64,000 nucleotides of DNA. Source: Whitmania pigra (lineage: Eukaryota; Annelida; Clitellata; Hirudinida; Haemopidae). Both the position numbers and the translations under genes were made by a program. The notes under the pieces were generated by a model. That model did not search any database, was not told where the DNA came from, and was given only the letters and a program-made list of their open reading frames with translations. Shown here one piece after another: positions 11,660 through 22,446 of the stretch. Within the stretch, counting starts at the first letter, position 1, and each line of letters opens with the position of its first letter. The stretch covers positions 4,047,501-4,111,500 of the forward strand of contig JAJTWR010000044.1 in assembly GCA_021613335.1 (NCBI GenBank). The letters are read 5' to 3'.

Positions 11660-14600
11660 ATGGACTTTTCCCCTCTTAGCATTTCTTGCTTTAGATCACT
11701 CACCGATAAATTGTATGAGAAAAGAAAGGTTGCGGCTTTGGAAATTGAAAAGTGAGATTTGTAATTAGTTAATGTTAAATAGTACTTGTTTCGGTTAAAT
11801 TTATCCCAACAGGCTTGTGAAGGAATATTCATCTTCCAATAACTTGGCTTTGCTCACAAAATTGCTCCAAGTGTTGGGTCAGCTTGCGACATCTCAAGAT
11901 ATAAACAATAGAAAAGGAGGACTAATTGGCTTGGCTGCATTTTCTATAGCACTTGGAAAAGTGATTATTACTTTATTTTAGTTGGATAGTGCTGCTTTGC
12001 AATGATGTTAATTGGTGATTTTTTTTCACATGTGCTCGTTTTGAAAGTTTTCTTAAAATTTACAGGATTCCTCAGTTTACTTGTATGGACTGATAAAACC
12101 TGTTCTAAGCTGCTTCCATGATTCAGATAGTAGAGTAAGGTATTATGCCTGTGAATCACTTTACAACATTGTCAAAGTTTCTCGGAATGCAGTGCTACTC
12201 TACTTTAGTGACATCTTTGATGGTCTCAGTAAGGTGATTTGGAAACGCAACAGTTTTTTTCTTGCAGCTTAAATTAAAGATTTAGTGCAACTGAATCAGA
12301 TTATCAGAATTTTTATATGTGTAAGGCCTCAAACTATGGTTGTTTGCATATATTTAGGATATGCACCTAATTAATGAAGTGATCTTGCATTTCATGAGTC
12401 CTTGCCATTTTTATAATATATTTGAAGAAACTGAAGCCCAAAATAAAACATGGCATTATCATCAATAAAACTAGATATAATCAAATATTAAAATGATTCA
12501 ATGAAATTCATCTATTATGCATGATGTTCAAGAAACATTGTGACATGCTTGTTTTTATAAGTTAGCATACAGTGCTAGAAAAAATGTTATGACAGTCCCC
12601 ATTTTTTGTAATAACTAAAGTTTAATTTATCGTACGAAGCTCAAATTTAGAAAAACTGTGTAATATACTTAAAGAATATAACTCGTATATTTTATTTCAC
12701 TTTGATCAAGAATGAAGCGCAAATCCCTAAAAAATCCATTTTTTTGCATAGAAATATTGTTACAACAGGTTACAAATAAACTCATGAATTTCAGTATTTT
12801 GGCAAACATTTTTATTTAAAACTAAATGAAATAATGTTTCAATATGATGTCATTCCTCCTTTCTTAGAAATAACATCTATGCACCTATTTTTCATGGAGA
12901 AAATCAGTGTTTTGATGACGTTTTCATGCAAATTTCTCCAGGAGCTCCAAATCGCTTCTTTCAAATCATTTTCTGTGTTATATTGCTGTCCATTGCCATA
13001 AACTGATCTTGAAAGAAGGCCCCAGACATTTTCAATCGGATTCAAGTCGGGTGAACATTTAGGCCATGTTTTATGCAAGTTATGGAATGGTCTGTTCTCC
13101 TGACTTGAATCCAATTGAGGATGTCTAGGGTCTTTTCTCAAGATCAGTTTGTGATATAGTGGATGTCACTAAAGAGGATTTGAGAGATGTATTTTGGAGT
13201 GTCTGGATGAAAATCAAAATACTGATTTTCTCATTAACAATGGATGAGTAGATATTATATCAAAGAAGAAAAGGAATAACATGTTATTGAAACATTATTT
13301 AAAACTAAATAATTTTTAAAGTAAATTTTTGAGATATTACTTGTACTTTTACTTAAGAATTGAAGTGCAGTACTTTTTACAGCACTGATATTATAAACTT
13401 AAAAAAAAAGTATGGATTGTCATAATATTTTTTCTAGCACCTCACATTGCATTGCATTGTTGCAGTTAATTAGCTAATGTTAGCAAAAAGTTACAGGTCA
13501 TAATTTTCATTTATTATTTACAAATATAGCAAATGTTATTTAAATATTTAAGCATGCAAAATTCCAATAATATGAATGTTTGAGGTTTGATGTCATGTAT
13601 TGTGGTGATAGCTTGCTTCTGACAGTGATCAGCATGTTCGAAGTGGGTTTGATCTTCTGGATTGCCTTCTCAAGGTTAGTTATTTTGCATTTAATCATTA
13701 GTTCTACCAATTAGCTTGTTGTTTATTAGTTTTATTTTTCAATTCATTGAATTAATTTATGTATTTGTTTATAGGACATAGTTTCAGAAAGTCCTGGTTT
13801 TGATCTTCCATCATTCATTCCTCTGCTGAGGGAGAGGTTGTACTCTAAATGTCAATTTGCCAGGCAATTTATAGTCACCTGGGTAAATCTTTTATTATTA
13901 GTACTTCTAAATATTTATTCATTATGAATTTGTACAACAAAGCTATTTCACAGATTGTCGTACTGGATGAAAATCCTGAAATAGATATGCTAGTTTACCT
14001 CTCTGACATTCTTGATGGCCTGTTTCTGATTCTTGGCGATCCAAGTCAAGAAATAAGACGAATGTAATTTATTCTTAAAATTTATAGTTTAATAATAAAA
14101 GTTTATTAATTTTTATAGTTTATTATTAAAAGTTTATGTATGTTTTATCATTTTAAAATATTCTCATTTTAGGTGTGAGACATGCCTAGGAGAATTTTTA
14201 CTCAACATCCATAAATCAAAAGATAAAGTTGATTTAAGCAAGATGATAAATGTCTTGATTGTACACAGCCAGTCTCAAAGTAATTGATTTTTTATAGTAA
14301 TTTAATATTAGCATGACATTTGTTTTGACCATTAAAGATTTTTTTTAAATTTTCATTTTGTATAATCTATTATTTCATTTGTAAACAAGTTTGGCATTTT
14401 CAAAGTGATTAATTTCAACCTCTGCCAGTTAGAAATTATGCAAGTTATAAACACCAAATAAAAAGTCTTCTCATTTACATCCAAATTGATTGCTTTTACA
14501 TTGGCAGATCCACTTACTCAACTTACATCATTCTTATGGCTGAAAGAATTCATTTCTTGTCTGAACATTGCTATTCTGCCTCATGTATCGAGCATCTTGT

Positions 14601-16443
14601 CTGCTACCTTGCCCTGTTTGTCCTGTCCTGAGAATAAGTCAAGTAGGAACAAAATACGATAACATTAATAGTAGTTGTTTTGATATTTAAATGTTAATGT
14701 TTTCATTATAAGACATAAAAGAAAGTGCTCATCAAGTAAATTCGTGTCTCATGAATTTTATTTCTTCACTGAAGTTCGGTGGTCGTGGTTAGTTATCAAT
14801 ATATTTTTGTAAATATGGTTCATTTAAATATCATTTACTATTCATCTCTTCTTTATAAAAGAATCACCTGGCGATGATAGAAAACATTTGTTAGTATTTC
14901 AATGAAAATTTATTGTCTTTTTTTTGAAAACACAACTAGAAATTCATGTAATTTAGGATAAACCAGTTGAATGTTGATGCAATCCTTGGCATCCTTGCCC
15001 GACAAATTGATGAAGGTTCTGTTGAAACTAGAACAGCTTCAATTCATTGGATGAGTCAATTCTTTAGCATTCTACCTAATGAGGTTTATTTTGGGAATCA
15101 ACATTTAGCTGCAAATAATTCATAATTAGCATCTATTGCAGATGTACAATCATATTGAAAAACTGCTTCCTTTAATACTCAAAAGACTTGCAGACATGTG
15201 TGATGAGGTTAGCTATGTTAAATCAAGTCTCTTTCCAAATTTATTCTATTTAAATACTCCAGGTTGTCATAGTGATCTTAAGATTCATTGGTGACATTTG
15301 TACAAGTGCCGCCTGCAGAAAACGATCTTTTTCAGTTTCTAAAACAATTAACTTCACTTCATCTCAGGGGCTTAATGACTTTTTTATATTATTCTTGCAT
15401 GAGCTCATGACTTTATTTAAAGAAGAAAAAGATTTGTCAAGAAATAGAACATCATTGATTGTCAAGTAAGCATTTTTATGAGGAATGGGTTCATGTAATT
15501 TCCATTTGTTTATCTTGGGCAGGCAATTGTGCATAATACTTAGTGCCAAAGATGTGTTCTGCTGCTGTTCAGAGATTCTTTCGAAACATGATGACATTGT
15601 GTTTGTTTCACAAATGACTGAAATTTTCAGCTTTATTCTGCTAACATCTCCAGAGCTCTTCCAATTAAGAATTGAATTGAAGAACCTCAAGTCACAAGTC
15701 TGAATTGTTCTTTAATTGTTGCTGTATGAATCTGGTGAAGAAATTATTCGAATTGTGCTTATTTCATAGGAAAGTTGGGATTTGTTCCAATGCTTGTACA
15801 AATCGTGGTGTCACAATCCGGTTGCAACTGTGGCTCTCTGTTTTCTTAGTCAAAACTACAGACATGCCTGTGAATTACTGGCACTCATGTAAACATTCTT
15901 GATGCCTTTCTCCGATCAAAAGTTTACAACATTTGTTTTTTCTTTATTAGGGGGGACATTGAAGTGACTGTGCAATTTCTCATAGAAATAGATCAGCTTA
16001 TTCAAATGCTTGAGTCACCCATATTTTCTTGTGAGTTTACCCATGATATGTCAATTTATTTATAGTCTTTTCGACTTGCACTTAGCACTTTTTCTCAGAT
16101 TTGAGGATGCAGTTGCTTGAACCAAAAAGGAATGTGCACCTTGTGCGTAGTTTGTACAGCCTCCTAATGTTGCTTCCCCAAAGCGATGCCTTTTATACTT
16201 TAAAACACCGCCTTCAATGCATCCCTCCTGCTCCACTTGGGTTAGAATTTTTAACTTGGAAAACATTAGATTTGCTATGGTAACTTTTTATTTAAAATGT
16301 TTAGTACATCAGAAGAACAATCAAGCAATAAAGAAGATACCCTCAATTTTGGTGCTCTTTTGCAACATTTCATGAAGATCCAGGAAAAGCACAGACTCAG
16401 TAGAAATCCTTATGAGAAAAATCATGAAAAAAGCATGGGCTAA
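11660..16443 (+). CDS. VAC14: VAC14 homologue, PIKfyve complex scaffold
   Basis: Eighteen exons: 11660-11751, 11813-11960, 12066-12233, 13612-13674, 13775-13882, 13954-14063, 14173-14279, 14508-14642, 14713-14787, 14862-14889, 14957-15083, 15142-15207, 15263-15465, 15523-15697, 15770-15888, 15951-16030, 16099-16240 and 16305-16443 (TAA). They join in phase to about 694 residues; vertebrate VAC14 has about 780. Family blocks include [18 protein letters not shown] at the N-terminus, [20 protein letters not shown] in the HEAT repeats, [21 protein letters not shown] and [15 protein letters not shown]14 scaffolds the PIKfyve-FIG4 complex that makes PI(3,5)P2 on endosome and vacuole membranes. Donors after exons 8 and 14 are weak. 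Intron 3 holds a Tc1 remnant. The gene ends 24 bp from the convergent olfactomedin gene. Confidence 0.95.
12570..13442. mobile_element. Tc1-like remnant rebuilt as a palindrome, in VAC14 intron 3
   Basis: The ends are inverted repeats (CAGTGCTAGAAAAAATGTTA at 12570 and its mirror near 13442). Inside, the minus strand at 13141-12839 encodes the transposase C-terminus from [20 protein letters not shown] to a stop. The plus strand from about 13085 encodes the same region again ([10 protein letters not shown], stop, GLFSRSV, then FWSVW). Two 3' halves thus face each other and the catalytic N-terminal part is gone. It is related to, but distinct from, the Tc1 at 5880. Confidence 0.85.
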
Positions 16444-16467
16444 ATCTAAGCGTAACAAGCATTTGTG

Positions 16468-18158
16468 TCACTCTAGCAGCAATGGATAAACCAAGAGATG
16501 TCCTTTATCCCAGCTGTAGATTTTTTTGTCAACTGGATTATATGACACCATTACATTCAATTCATAAGGATTTCTGAATTTCAAATTGGTTTCCAGCCAT
16601 TCTTCTGTGTAAAGGTCATACACAGCATCCACTTTTGTAGTTGTAGCTGTTGTGTTTCTGATTAAGTGTAATCGGCCGCAAGTGAGAAAACTTTCGCCAA
16701 ATTCTTTTGACTTTGTAGGTATGTTCCAGGTGACTTGAACCCTCAAATCTGTTGGGTCTAAGTTACTTACCATTAGGTCCCCGCCACTGGACTTGTATGC
16801 CACCCATAAGCCGTTTTCGTCTACGGCTAGGTCGAAATAGGTGTGACTGCTGGAGTAAAGATAATTGTTGCTAGTAAAAGTGGCTTGGGATAAAGAAACG
16901 GATGCTGTCACTTCTCGTGTTTGAAAATCGAATTTGTTAAGTTTGTTGGAGCCGGCTGCATGATAGATAAAGGAACCGTTAAATACCACGTGGCCTGTAC
17001 CGAAGTAATAATCAGGAGACAAGTCAAATGTGAGGTGCGGCGTGCTGGCCTTCATCTCTTCTTGACTTTCGAATGCGTAGAGGAATCGCCCCTCAAAGTG
17101 CCTGGTGACCCAATAATATTTTTGGAATTGAGAAGCTTTGAAGGTGTCTTTTGACCAAAACCCCCAGTAGGTATCTTCGTCAGCTTGGTGCAATGGTATG
17201 CCAATCGTTTGTATCTTGCACTCTGAAACGATCGCTTAATATCACATGACCATCGTGGAGTGAGGTTTGAATTAGGTGCTTGTTAATATGCATTCACATC
17301 CAAATGATGTTTAGGCTGTAATGAAAAGTGAAATAACCGTATTGCCTTGGTGCTATGGTGGGAGGGGGAACAGTTTCAGGCTCTGAAACAGGTTTTGGAG
17401 GAAGGTACAAATAATTTTCTAGGTTCTAATAAGTCATAGTAAAAATAAAACCGTACCTCGCGTGGTGAAGCACCCGCATCCTTAAATGTGTGAAAGATGA
17501 GCTCATATAACCATGTCGTAAATTCATTAGTATACTTACCTCCAATATCCCCTTTCATACCGGGAAGTCCCGGAGGACCCCTTGCTCCCTTTGCACCTTA
17601 AAAATGGTAAATATTTGACTTCAGAATTAACCTTGATAGAATAAGTAGTTAGGAGGGACATTAAAATATTCGCTTGTGAAACCTTTGTCACCCTTTTCAC
17701 ATTGGCTTAGTCTTCCAGATGCAGATGAGCTTTCGCTTGACAGAAACCTCTTGTAACGATCTGATCAAACATTAATCAGAATTCCAATCAGTTTGAGATA
17801 CAAATTATTATTGAGTATTTGTGATCTTATTCGCTGTTGAAACTAGGACTGAAAAGTGATTTACACTCACCACGTTTGAGATATTTGAGGCAACAATCAT
17901 CCTAAAAGCATAAATGAAATTAGCATGTAAATAAAACGTTTATTTAAATAACCTCACATTGAACTTTTCAGCTAAATCCTCCTTTTGTTCCGGTTTGGTC
18001 GTTGCATGACCCTTTAGCACATTAAGTTCTGTCCGGATTTCCTCAACTTTATTATTAAGGCTGACATAATTGAAAATTTCGAAAAGTAGTATTAAAGCGA
18101 CAAGACACGTTTGTACAGAAAAATTTTCACGAATTTTACTGTAACTCTTTTCTTTCAT
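16468..18158 (-). CDS. Type II membrane collagen-olfactomedin protein (gliomedin-like)
   Basis: Six exons on the minus strand: 18158-17953, 17901-17871, 17749-17683, 17596-17540, 17418-17338 and 17234-16468 (TGA), about 402 residues. A short cytoplasmic N-terminus is followed by a signal-anchor (TCLVALILLFEIFNYVSL), a predicted coiled coil (NNKVEEIRTELNVLKG) and a short Gly-X-Y collagen stretch (GARGPPGLPGMKGDIG). A proline-rich linker and a complete olfactomedin domain follow (DTYWGFWSKD to WDKGHLLVYPLLLE). The order matches gliomedin and nematode UNC-122, which cluster receptors at cell contacts. The first splice is chosen to keep frame; another donor at 17957 would shift it. A minus-strand AATAAA at 16287-16292 would place its 3' end inside VAC14. 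Confidence 0.85.
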
Positions 18159-18428
18159 ATTAACGTCAGAGCTAAACTTCCCGAAAATAGTGAAGGAATT
18201 TCAAAAACAAGGCATCGTATTTCAAGCCAGACTCAAAAAATTGTTTACTTTTAATTGGATTTTTAGCGGGATGTTTGTGTTATTTGAATGCTTTAAATCG
18301 ATTGATCTATTATACTAGGCAATGATAAAACTTCTCAGTTAAGACACTTTGGTATTATCCTCAATTTTTATTCACTCTTAGCGACTTAGTCGCAACTGCT
18401 TTGTGTAATAATGAAGCACACAAGTCCG
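18159..18428. other. Upstream region of the olfactomedin gene
   Basis: AT-rich; probably holds the promoter of the minus-strand gene ending at 18158. No other feature is seen. Confidence 0.4.
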
Positions 18429-18562
18429 ACGGGAACGTCATTTCAGCATTTTCCAAAGGGTGGGACCCTCGCAAAACTTGAGATGACCTTTTTTGAGTCC
18501 GGTTTAAAGTCAGGGGGCCGTTGCCAACCCCTGCCCCCCCCCCCCCCAATGACGCCCCTGAA
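18426..18562. repeat. Short hAT-like MITE, C-rich
   Basis: The left end (GGGAACGTCATTTC) and right end (AATGACGCCCCTG) are imperfect inverted repeats resembling hAT termini. A related copy lies at 32330-32465 and shares the TTTTCCAAAGGG, GCAAAACTTGAG(A)TGACC and GGGCCGTTGCC blocks. A run of about 15 C at 18533-18547 may be imprecise in the assembly. Confidence 0.5.
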
Positions 18563-18699
18563 GTCAGTTTCCACATGGTTCGAAGACCGATAAAAGTGAT
18601 GATTTGACCTTACCATGAGTTTTGCCACGGACTTATATAAAAATATATATTTTCAACATATAACGTGCTATAATTTCAATGTGCTATATTAAATACGAC

Positions 18700-19070
18700 T
18701 GAAGCCAGCCGGGTCTCGTATTCCAGAGGCGCACATTGGCAAAGGTGTGTACACACCTCCAATATAGGCATTCATGGATGACACTACCCTGATCATGAAC
18801 GGGAAAAATATTGTCCAAAATACCCTGAACAAATTGAACGACCTTCTAGGGTGGTGTCGAATGGCTTTCAAGCTTTCGAAATCCAAAAGTCTAGCCCTAG
18901 TCAGGGGGGAAATTCGCGAGGACATGTTCTTCAATATGGCAGAGCAGCGAATCCCCACATTATCCGAAGAACCGGTGAAAAGCCTTGGAAGGGTTTTCGA
19001 CAAATCTCTCACCGCCATACTCCAACAAACCATCAAGGGACTGCAGGCAATCGAGGCAGCACGGTCTTAA
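18700..19070 (+). pseudogene. Non-LTR reverse transcriptase fragment
   Basis: The plus-strand frame includes AFMDDTTLIMNGKN, the catalytic F/Y-M-D-D box of reverse transcriptase, then LGWCRMAFKLSKSKSLALVRG, typical of the thumb-proximal region. The fragment starts and ends abruptly and has an in-frame stop upstream of the box. The element type cannot be decided. Confidence 0.75.
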
Positions 19071-19277
19071 TCCTTTTTTAATAAAAGTAATATTATGACA
19101 GAATGTTAGAAAACCCCTAAATTAGAGTATTTTTGAAAAATTAGTCAAATTCAGTTATATGAACTTATGCCGCACTATTATAATTATAAATATCCAAACT
19201 ATGAATTTCTAGGAATCCATTTCCCGCAGAGCCATTGGTCTCTTATGTTTAGCCATAGAACTTCTTGTTTATATAGC

Positions 19278-20409
19278 CAGTGGCGGATCTAGAACATTTT
19301 GGCATGGGGCTAAATACTGGAAATTATACCCCTTAAGGTCTCCCAAAAACCGCTTGCTGAAACTGCAGTGCGGCGGATATTTTACAGTTGCTTATTATTG
19401 TATTTGAATCATTACAAAATTGTATTACAAAAATTATTTCAGGCTTTTTACATTCAAATTTATTCAAAGCAATAGTTATATAAAACTGCAAGACCATGTG
19501 GACCCAATTTACCAAAATTGTCAACTCATAATAGCTAGCCCATTCAGTCAGTCTGACAGCATCGTAGATCGAAGACAAGTTTTTAGCCTTTGAGAATCGA
19601 AAAACTTTCATTGCTAGCGGTTGTGCAAGTTCGGGTATCCGAAATGGATAGAATCATTCTGACATTTGGGTACAAATGTAATTATATATATATATATACA
19701 GTAATTAATACATTATATATTATATATAAGTATAGTAATTAATATACTGTAAAATTTTGCAGTAAAATTTGAATATTATTGGGATTCCATCGATAAATGC
19801 ACTGGATGTTGTTTTTCGAGGTTTTCGCGGCTGGGCATGGGATCTCTTCCTGTCCAGTAATTAATTTTTATTGTAGGAATCACAAAGGCTGATTATTATA
19901 ATAAGGCTCTATATAAATGGTCCCCGTTAAATATAAGTTCAATATTACTCATTTTCATACATGACATCATTTTGTTGTATACAAACATCCTATAAAATTT
20001 TAATTTTACCATATAAGAGGAAACGTATAGGTGTCTCGGATGATCCTTTCCTTCTGGAAGGAGTGTCCTAACGAGCTGCTAGCAGAGCGGTAAACCTGGA
20101 GGGGATGATGGACGGGATATATGGCCCAAGTGACGTAAGAAGGTAGACTAGTGATTAAGACAGGAGTTCAAATCCCATTCTCTTTCAAAGGCTTTTCTAA
20201 TTAATTCCTTGATTTTATTCCATCAAATGAAAGATTTTACGGTACCTTGGGTTCAGACATGGAATAGACGTTCGCGTTTTAAAAAATCTAAATTTCTTAT
20301 GCATGATTTACGACATTCCTCGGCTAAACCCCGGCTAATTGAAAGCTTTTCGAAAGCTTGAAGGTTTAACAGATTATTAACGGCGGCAAGACCAGTTGGT
20401 ACGCCACTG
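19278..20409. mobile_element. Dispersed repeat A with CAGTGGCG ends
   Basis: The left end CAGTGGCGGATC at 19278 and right end GTACGCCACTG at 20409 are short inverted repeats of hAT style. Segments 19333-19500 and 19780-19990 recur in the same order and orientation at 29440-29600 and 29690-29945. No transposase is seen. An AT microsatellite lies at 19684-19730, and a SINE-like insertion at 20136-20345. Confidence 0.6.
20136..20345 (+). repeat. tRNA-derived SINE, family II
   Basis: The head GGTAGACTAGTGATTAAGAC resembles box A of a tRNA, and GGAGTTCAAATCCC resembles box B. The body (GATTTTATTCCATCAAATG, TTCAGACA..GA..TTGACGTTCG, CCCCGGCTAA) is shared in opposite orientation with 29980-30219. 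This copy lacks about 24 bp between the two boxes. Confidence 0.7.
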
Positions 20410-20553
20410 ATTCAACCTATTATTGAGTTGCAACAGACCTTAAATGCCCACTGATGATATTAATTAGTTCTTATTTTCGGGGTAGGCCTTGTATTACGAG
20501 CATCTTGAAAAATCCTGCTAGGGCTTATTTTCGGGGAAACACGGTTGCGTATG

Positions 20554-20720
20554 AGTGACCCGTCAAAATAGCCCAGCGACAAAATAGCCCCCTCAAAACA
20601 TCCCCGTCCATGTATCTTTATAAAAAAATATTTATATGAGTTGAAGATATTAACCGATAACTTATTTAAAATTTGATTAAATGAAATGAGTTTGTCGCCG
20701 GGCTATTATGACGGGGTGCC
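20554..20720. mobile_element. Foldback element, copy 2 (167 bp) with 9-bp duplication
   Basis: The element runs from GTGACCCGTCAAAATAGCCC to TATTATGACGGGGTGCC and is flanked on both sides by TTGCGTATG (20545-20553 and 20721-20729). It is in reverse orientation to copies 1 and 3 and shares their AT-rich centre. Nine-bp duplications with long inverted arms point to Mutator-like (MULE) mobilisation. Confidence 0.92.
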
Positions 20721-20876
20721 TTGCGTATGCCACCGATGTTAATGAATAATAAACAACAAACACTTGCATGAAATGCAGATTAGGAACTGTTAGCTAATCA
20801 ATTCTTTTTATAAATTATATGGTTATTACACAGTTTTTCTGTAATCATAACTATTATTTATATCAAGCTAAGTAAT

Positions 20877-21697
20877 TCATTTCGCGTCACGGGTATCTGT
20901 TCCCTTGTAGCTGCTAACGTAACCAGTATTATCAACGACGTCTGCTCTTCCAGCCAGTCCTTTGCCTTTCCCACTCTCATCGAACCTGCTCTTGTGACTT
21001 CCGGTATATTGAGACGTATCTGTCAACTTGTTTACTCCACCAACATTCAGAGTTTTCTAATTGTTTAATGTTGTAATTCATTAATGCATTGAAATAATAT
21101 TTTAAAAACTTTATGAAATTCTGATTATATTTGGATACTCACAGTTCCGTGAAGCTGTTTTTGGGCCGCAGCTAATTTTGATTTTATTTCTTGCTTAGCG
21201 GCTTCTTCATCGCATTTGCAGTCATCTTTGTATTTTTTTGCCATCTCTGAAATCAGGGCCTCCAGATTTTCAAGGGTGATGTTTCTAAGATAAACTTTTA
21301 TTATGTATAATATGCTTTTAGGCATTACCTGCATTCGATATTTCGATTCTAGAACCTCTCAAAACATCGATAAATTCTCATTAGATCGATTATTTAGCTA
21401 TTAATAATATTATTAATTACTAGATGTGGAAGTCATTAATTTAATGAAATCATTTAATTCTTTGTTATGAACTAGGTAATCTATTTTTGTATTTTAATGA
21501 AACAAGAATCAGATGTATTTGAAATACCTGGATCCCTTAGCCTTCGCCTTCGAGAATGCAATGTCAATGTGGTTGGAATTGCAGCTTTTCCCAACTACTC
21601 CCGCATCCTTACACCATTTGGTAAAATCAGCCGTCGTTTGCTCCTTTCCCTCTGCTCTTGAAGCGAATGCTTTGAAAACTTGAGCTATATCAGTCAT
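20877..21697 (-). CDS. TPPP: TPPP/p25-alpha family tubulin-polymerising protein
   Basis: Three exons on the minus strand: 21697-21528, 21284-21143 and 21056-20877 (TGA), giving 163 residues, close to vertebrate TPPP3 (176). The start [20 protein letters not shown] opens the p25-alpha EF-hand-like fold. [20 protein letters not shown] follows. The C-terminus holds the invariant [20 protein letters not shown] and GLAGR. The unstructured N-terminal tail of TPPP1 is absent, so this is the short form. Members bind tubulin, bundle microtubules and occur in ciliated or glial-type cells. Splice phases fit exactly. No anomaly is seen. Confidence 0.95.
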
Positions 21698-22446
21698 ACT
21701 TGTAACAAATCTGACAAATAAAATAAAATATCGAAATACGTTTCAATATCAAAAGGCATAGAAGTTCTAAGCAACGAACTTTGCTTAACTGCTGTTTTTG
21801 AAATGAAAACGTCGAGTTCAATGATATTGAAGCTATTTAAAGATGTTAATGCAAACCCTTTATGTAACCATGGAAACGAGTCAACAAAATTAATTTGCAA
21901 TGATCTCACAGCTAATAATCGAGCAACGCATTTGTGAAGCTCAAACATAAATTTTAAATAGAATGATTTTGTAGAGTTATCATTTATCTCAAAATTAGAA
22001 TTACTTAAAATGTAGTCGCAATAAATCATGTGTTTGTACTTGGAATATAACTGAGTTGAGATCGGTCACAAAGAATCAATGTTTTGAATCAAATTGATCG
22101 TAATACGCAAATGATGCGGAAAAATACGGAGTTGTCACCTGAATAGGTGAGAAGCAAGAACCTGCTGCCTGCGTCCTGGTTGCAGGATTAAAAAGAAACC
22201 TGTTCTTAGGTCGAGGTAGCACTGGTTCGATGTCTCAGAGAAGTCGTGCCACAGCAGTTGTTGAACCCATGTCATCCAATGGTGGACATGAGCGCAATGC
22301 AGGCCGGTTTAATAAACTGTTCAACTGTTATTAAAATAAATGTCGTTGTCTGAGCTTTTAGGACTTTCAGAGTAATACAACAAAGTTTAATGTCAATAGG
22401 CGTTCAAGTTAATGATGAGAACCGTTTTCAATCATTGAATTGGCAG
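21698..22446. other. Divergent intergenic region, TPPP and channel promoters
   Basis: The TPPP start (minus) and the channel gene (plus) face away from each other here. A possible first channel exon with ATG at 22230 (MSQRSRATAVVEPMSSNGG) exists, but I could not find a GT donor giving the required phase. Confidence 0.4.

Noticed and set aside
16921..17154. 77-codon plus-strand frame
   Set aside because: Shadow of the olfactomedin domain, which is coded on the other strand.
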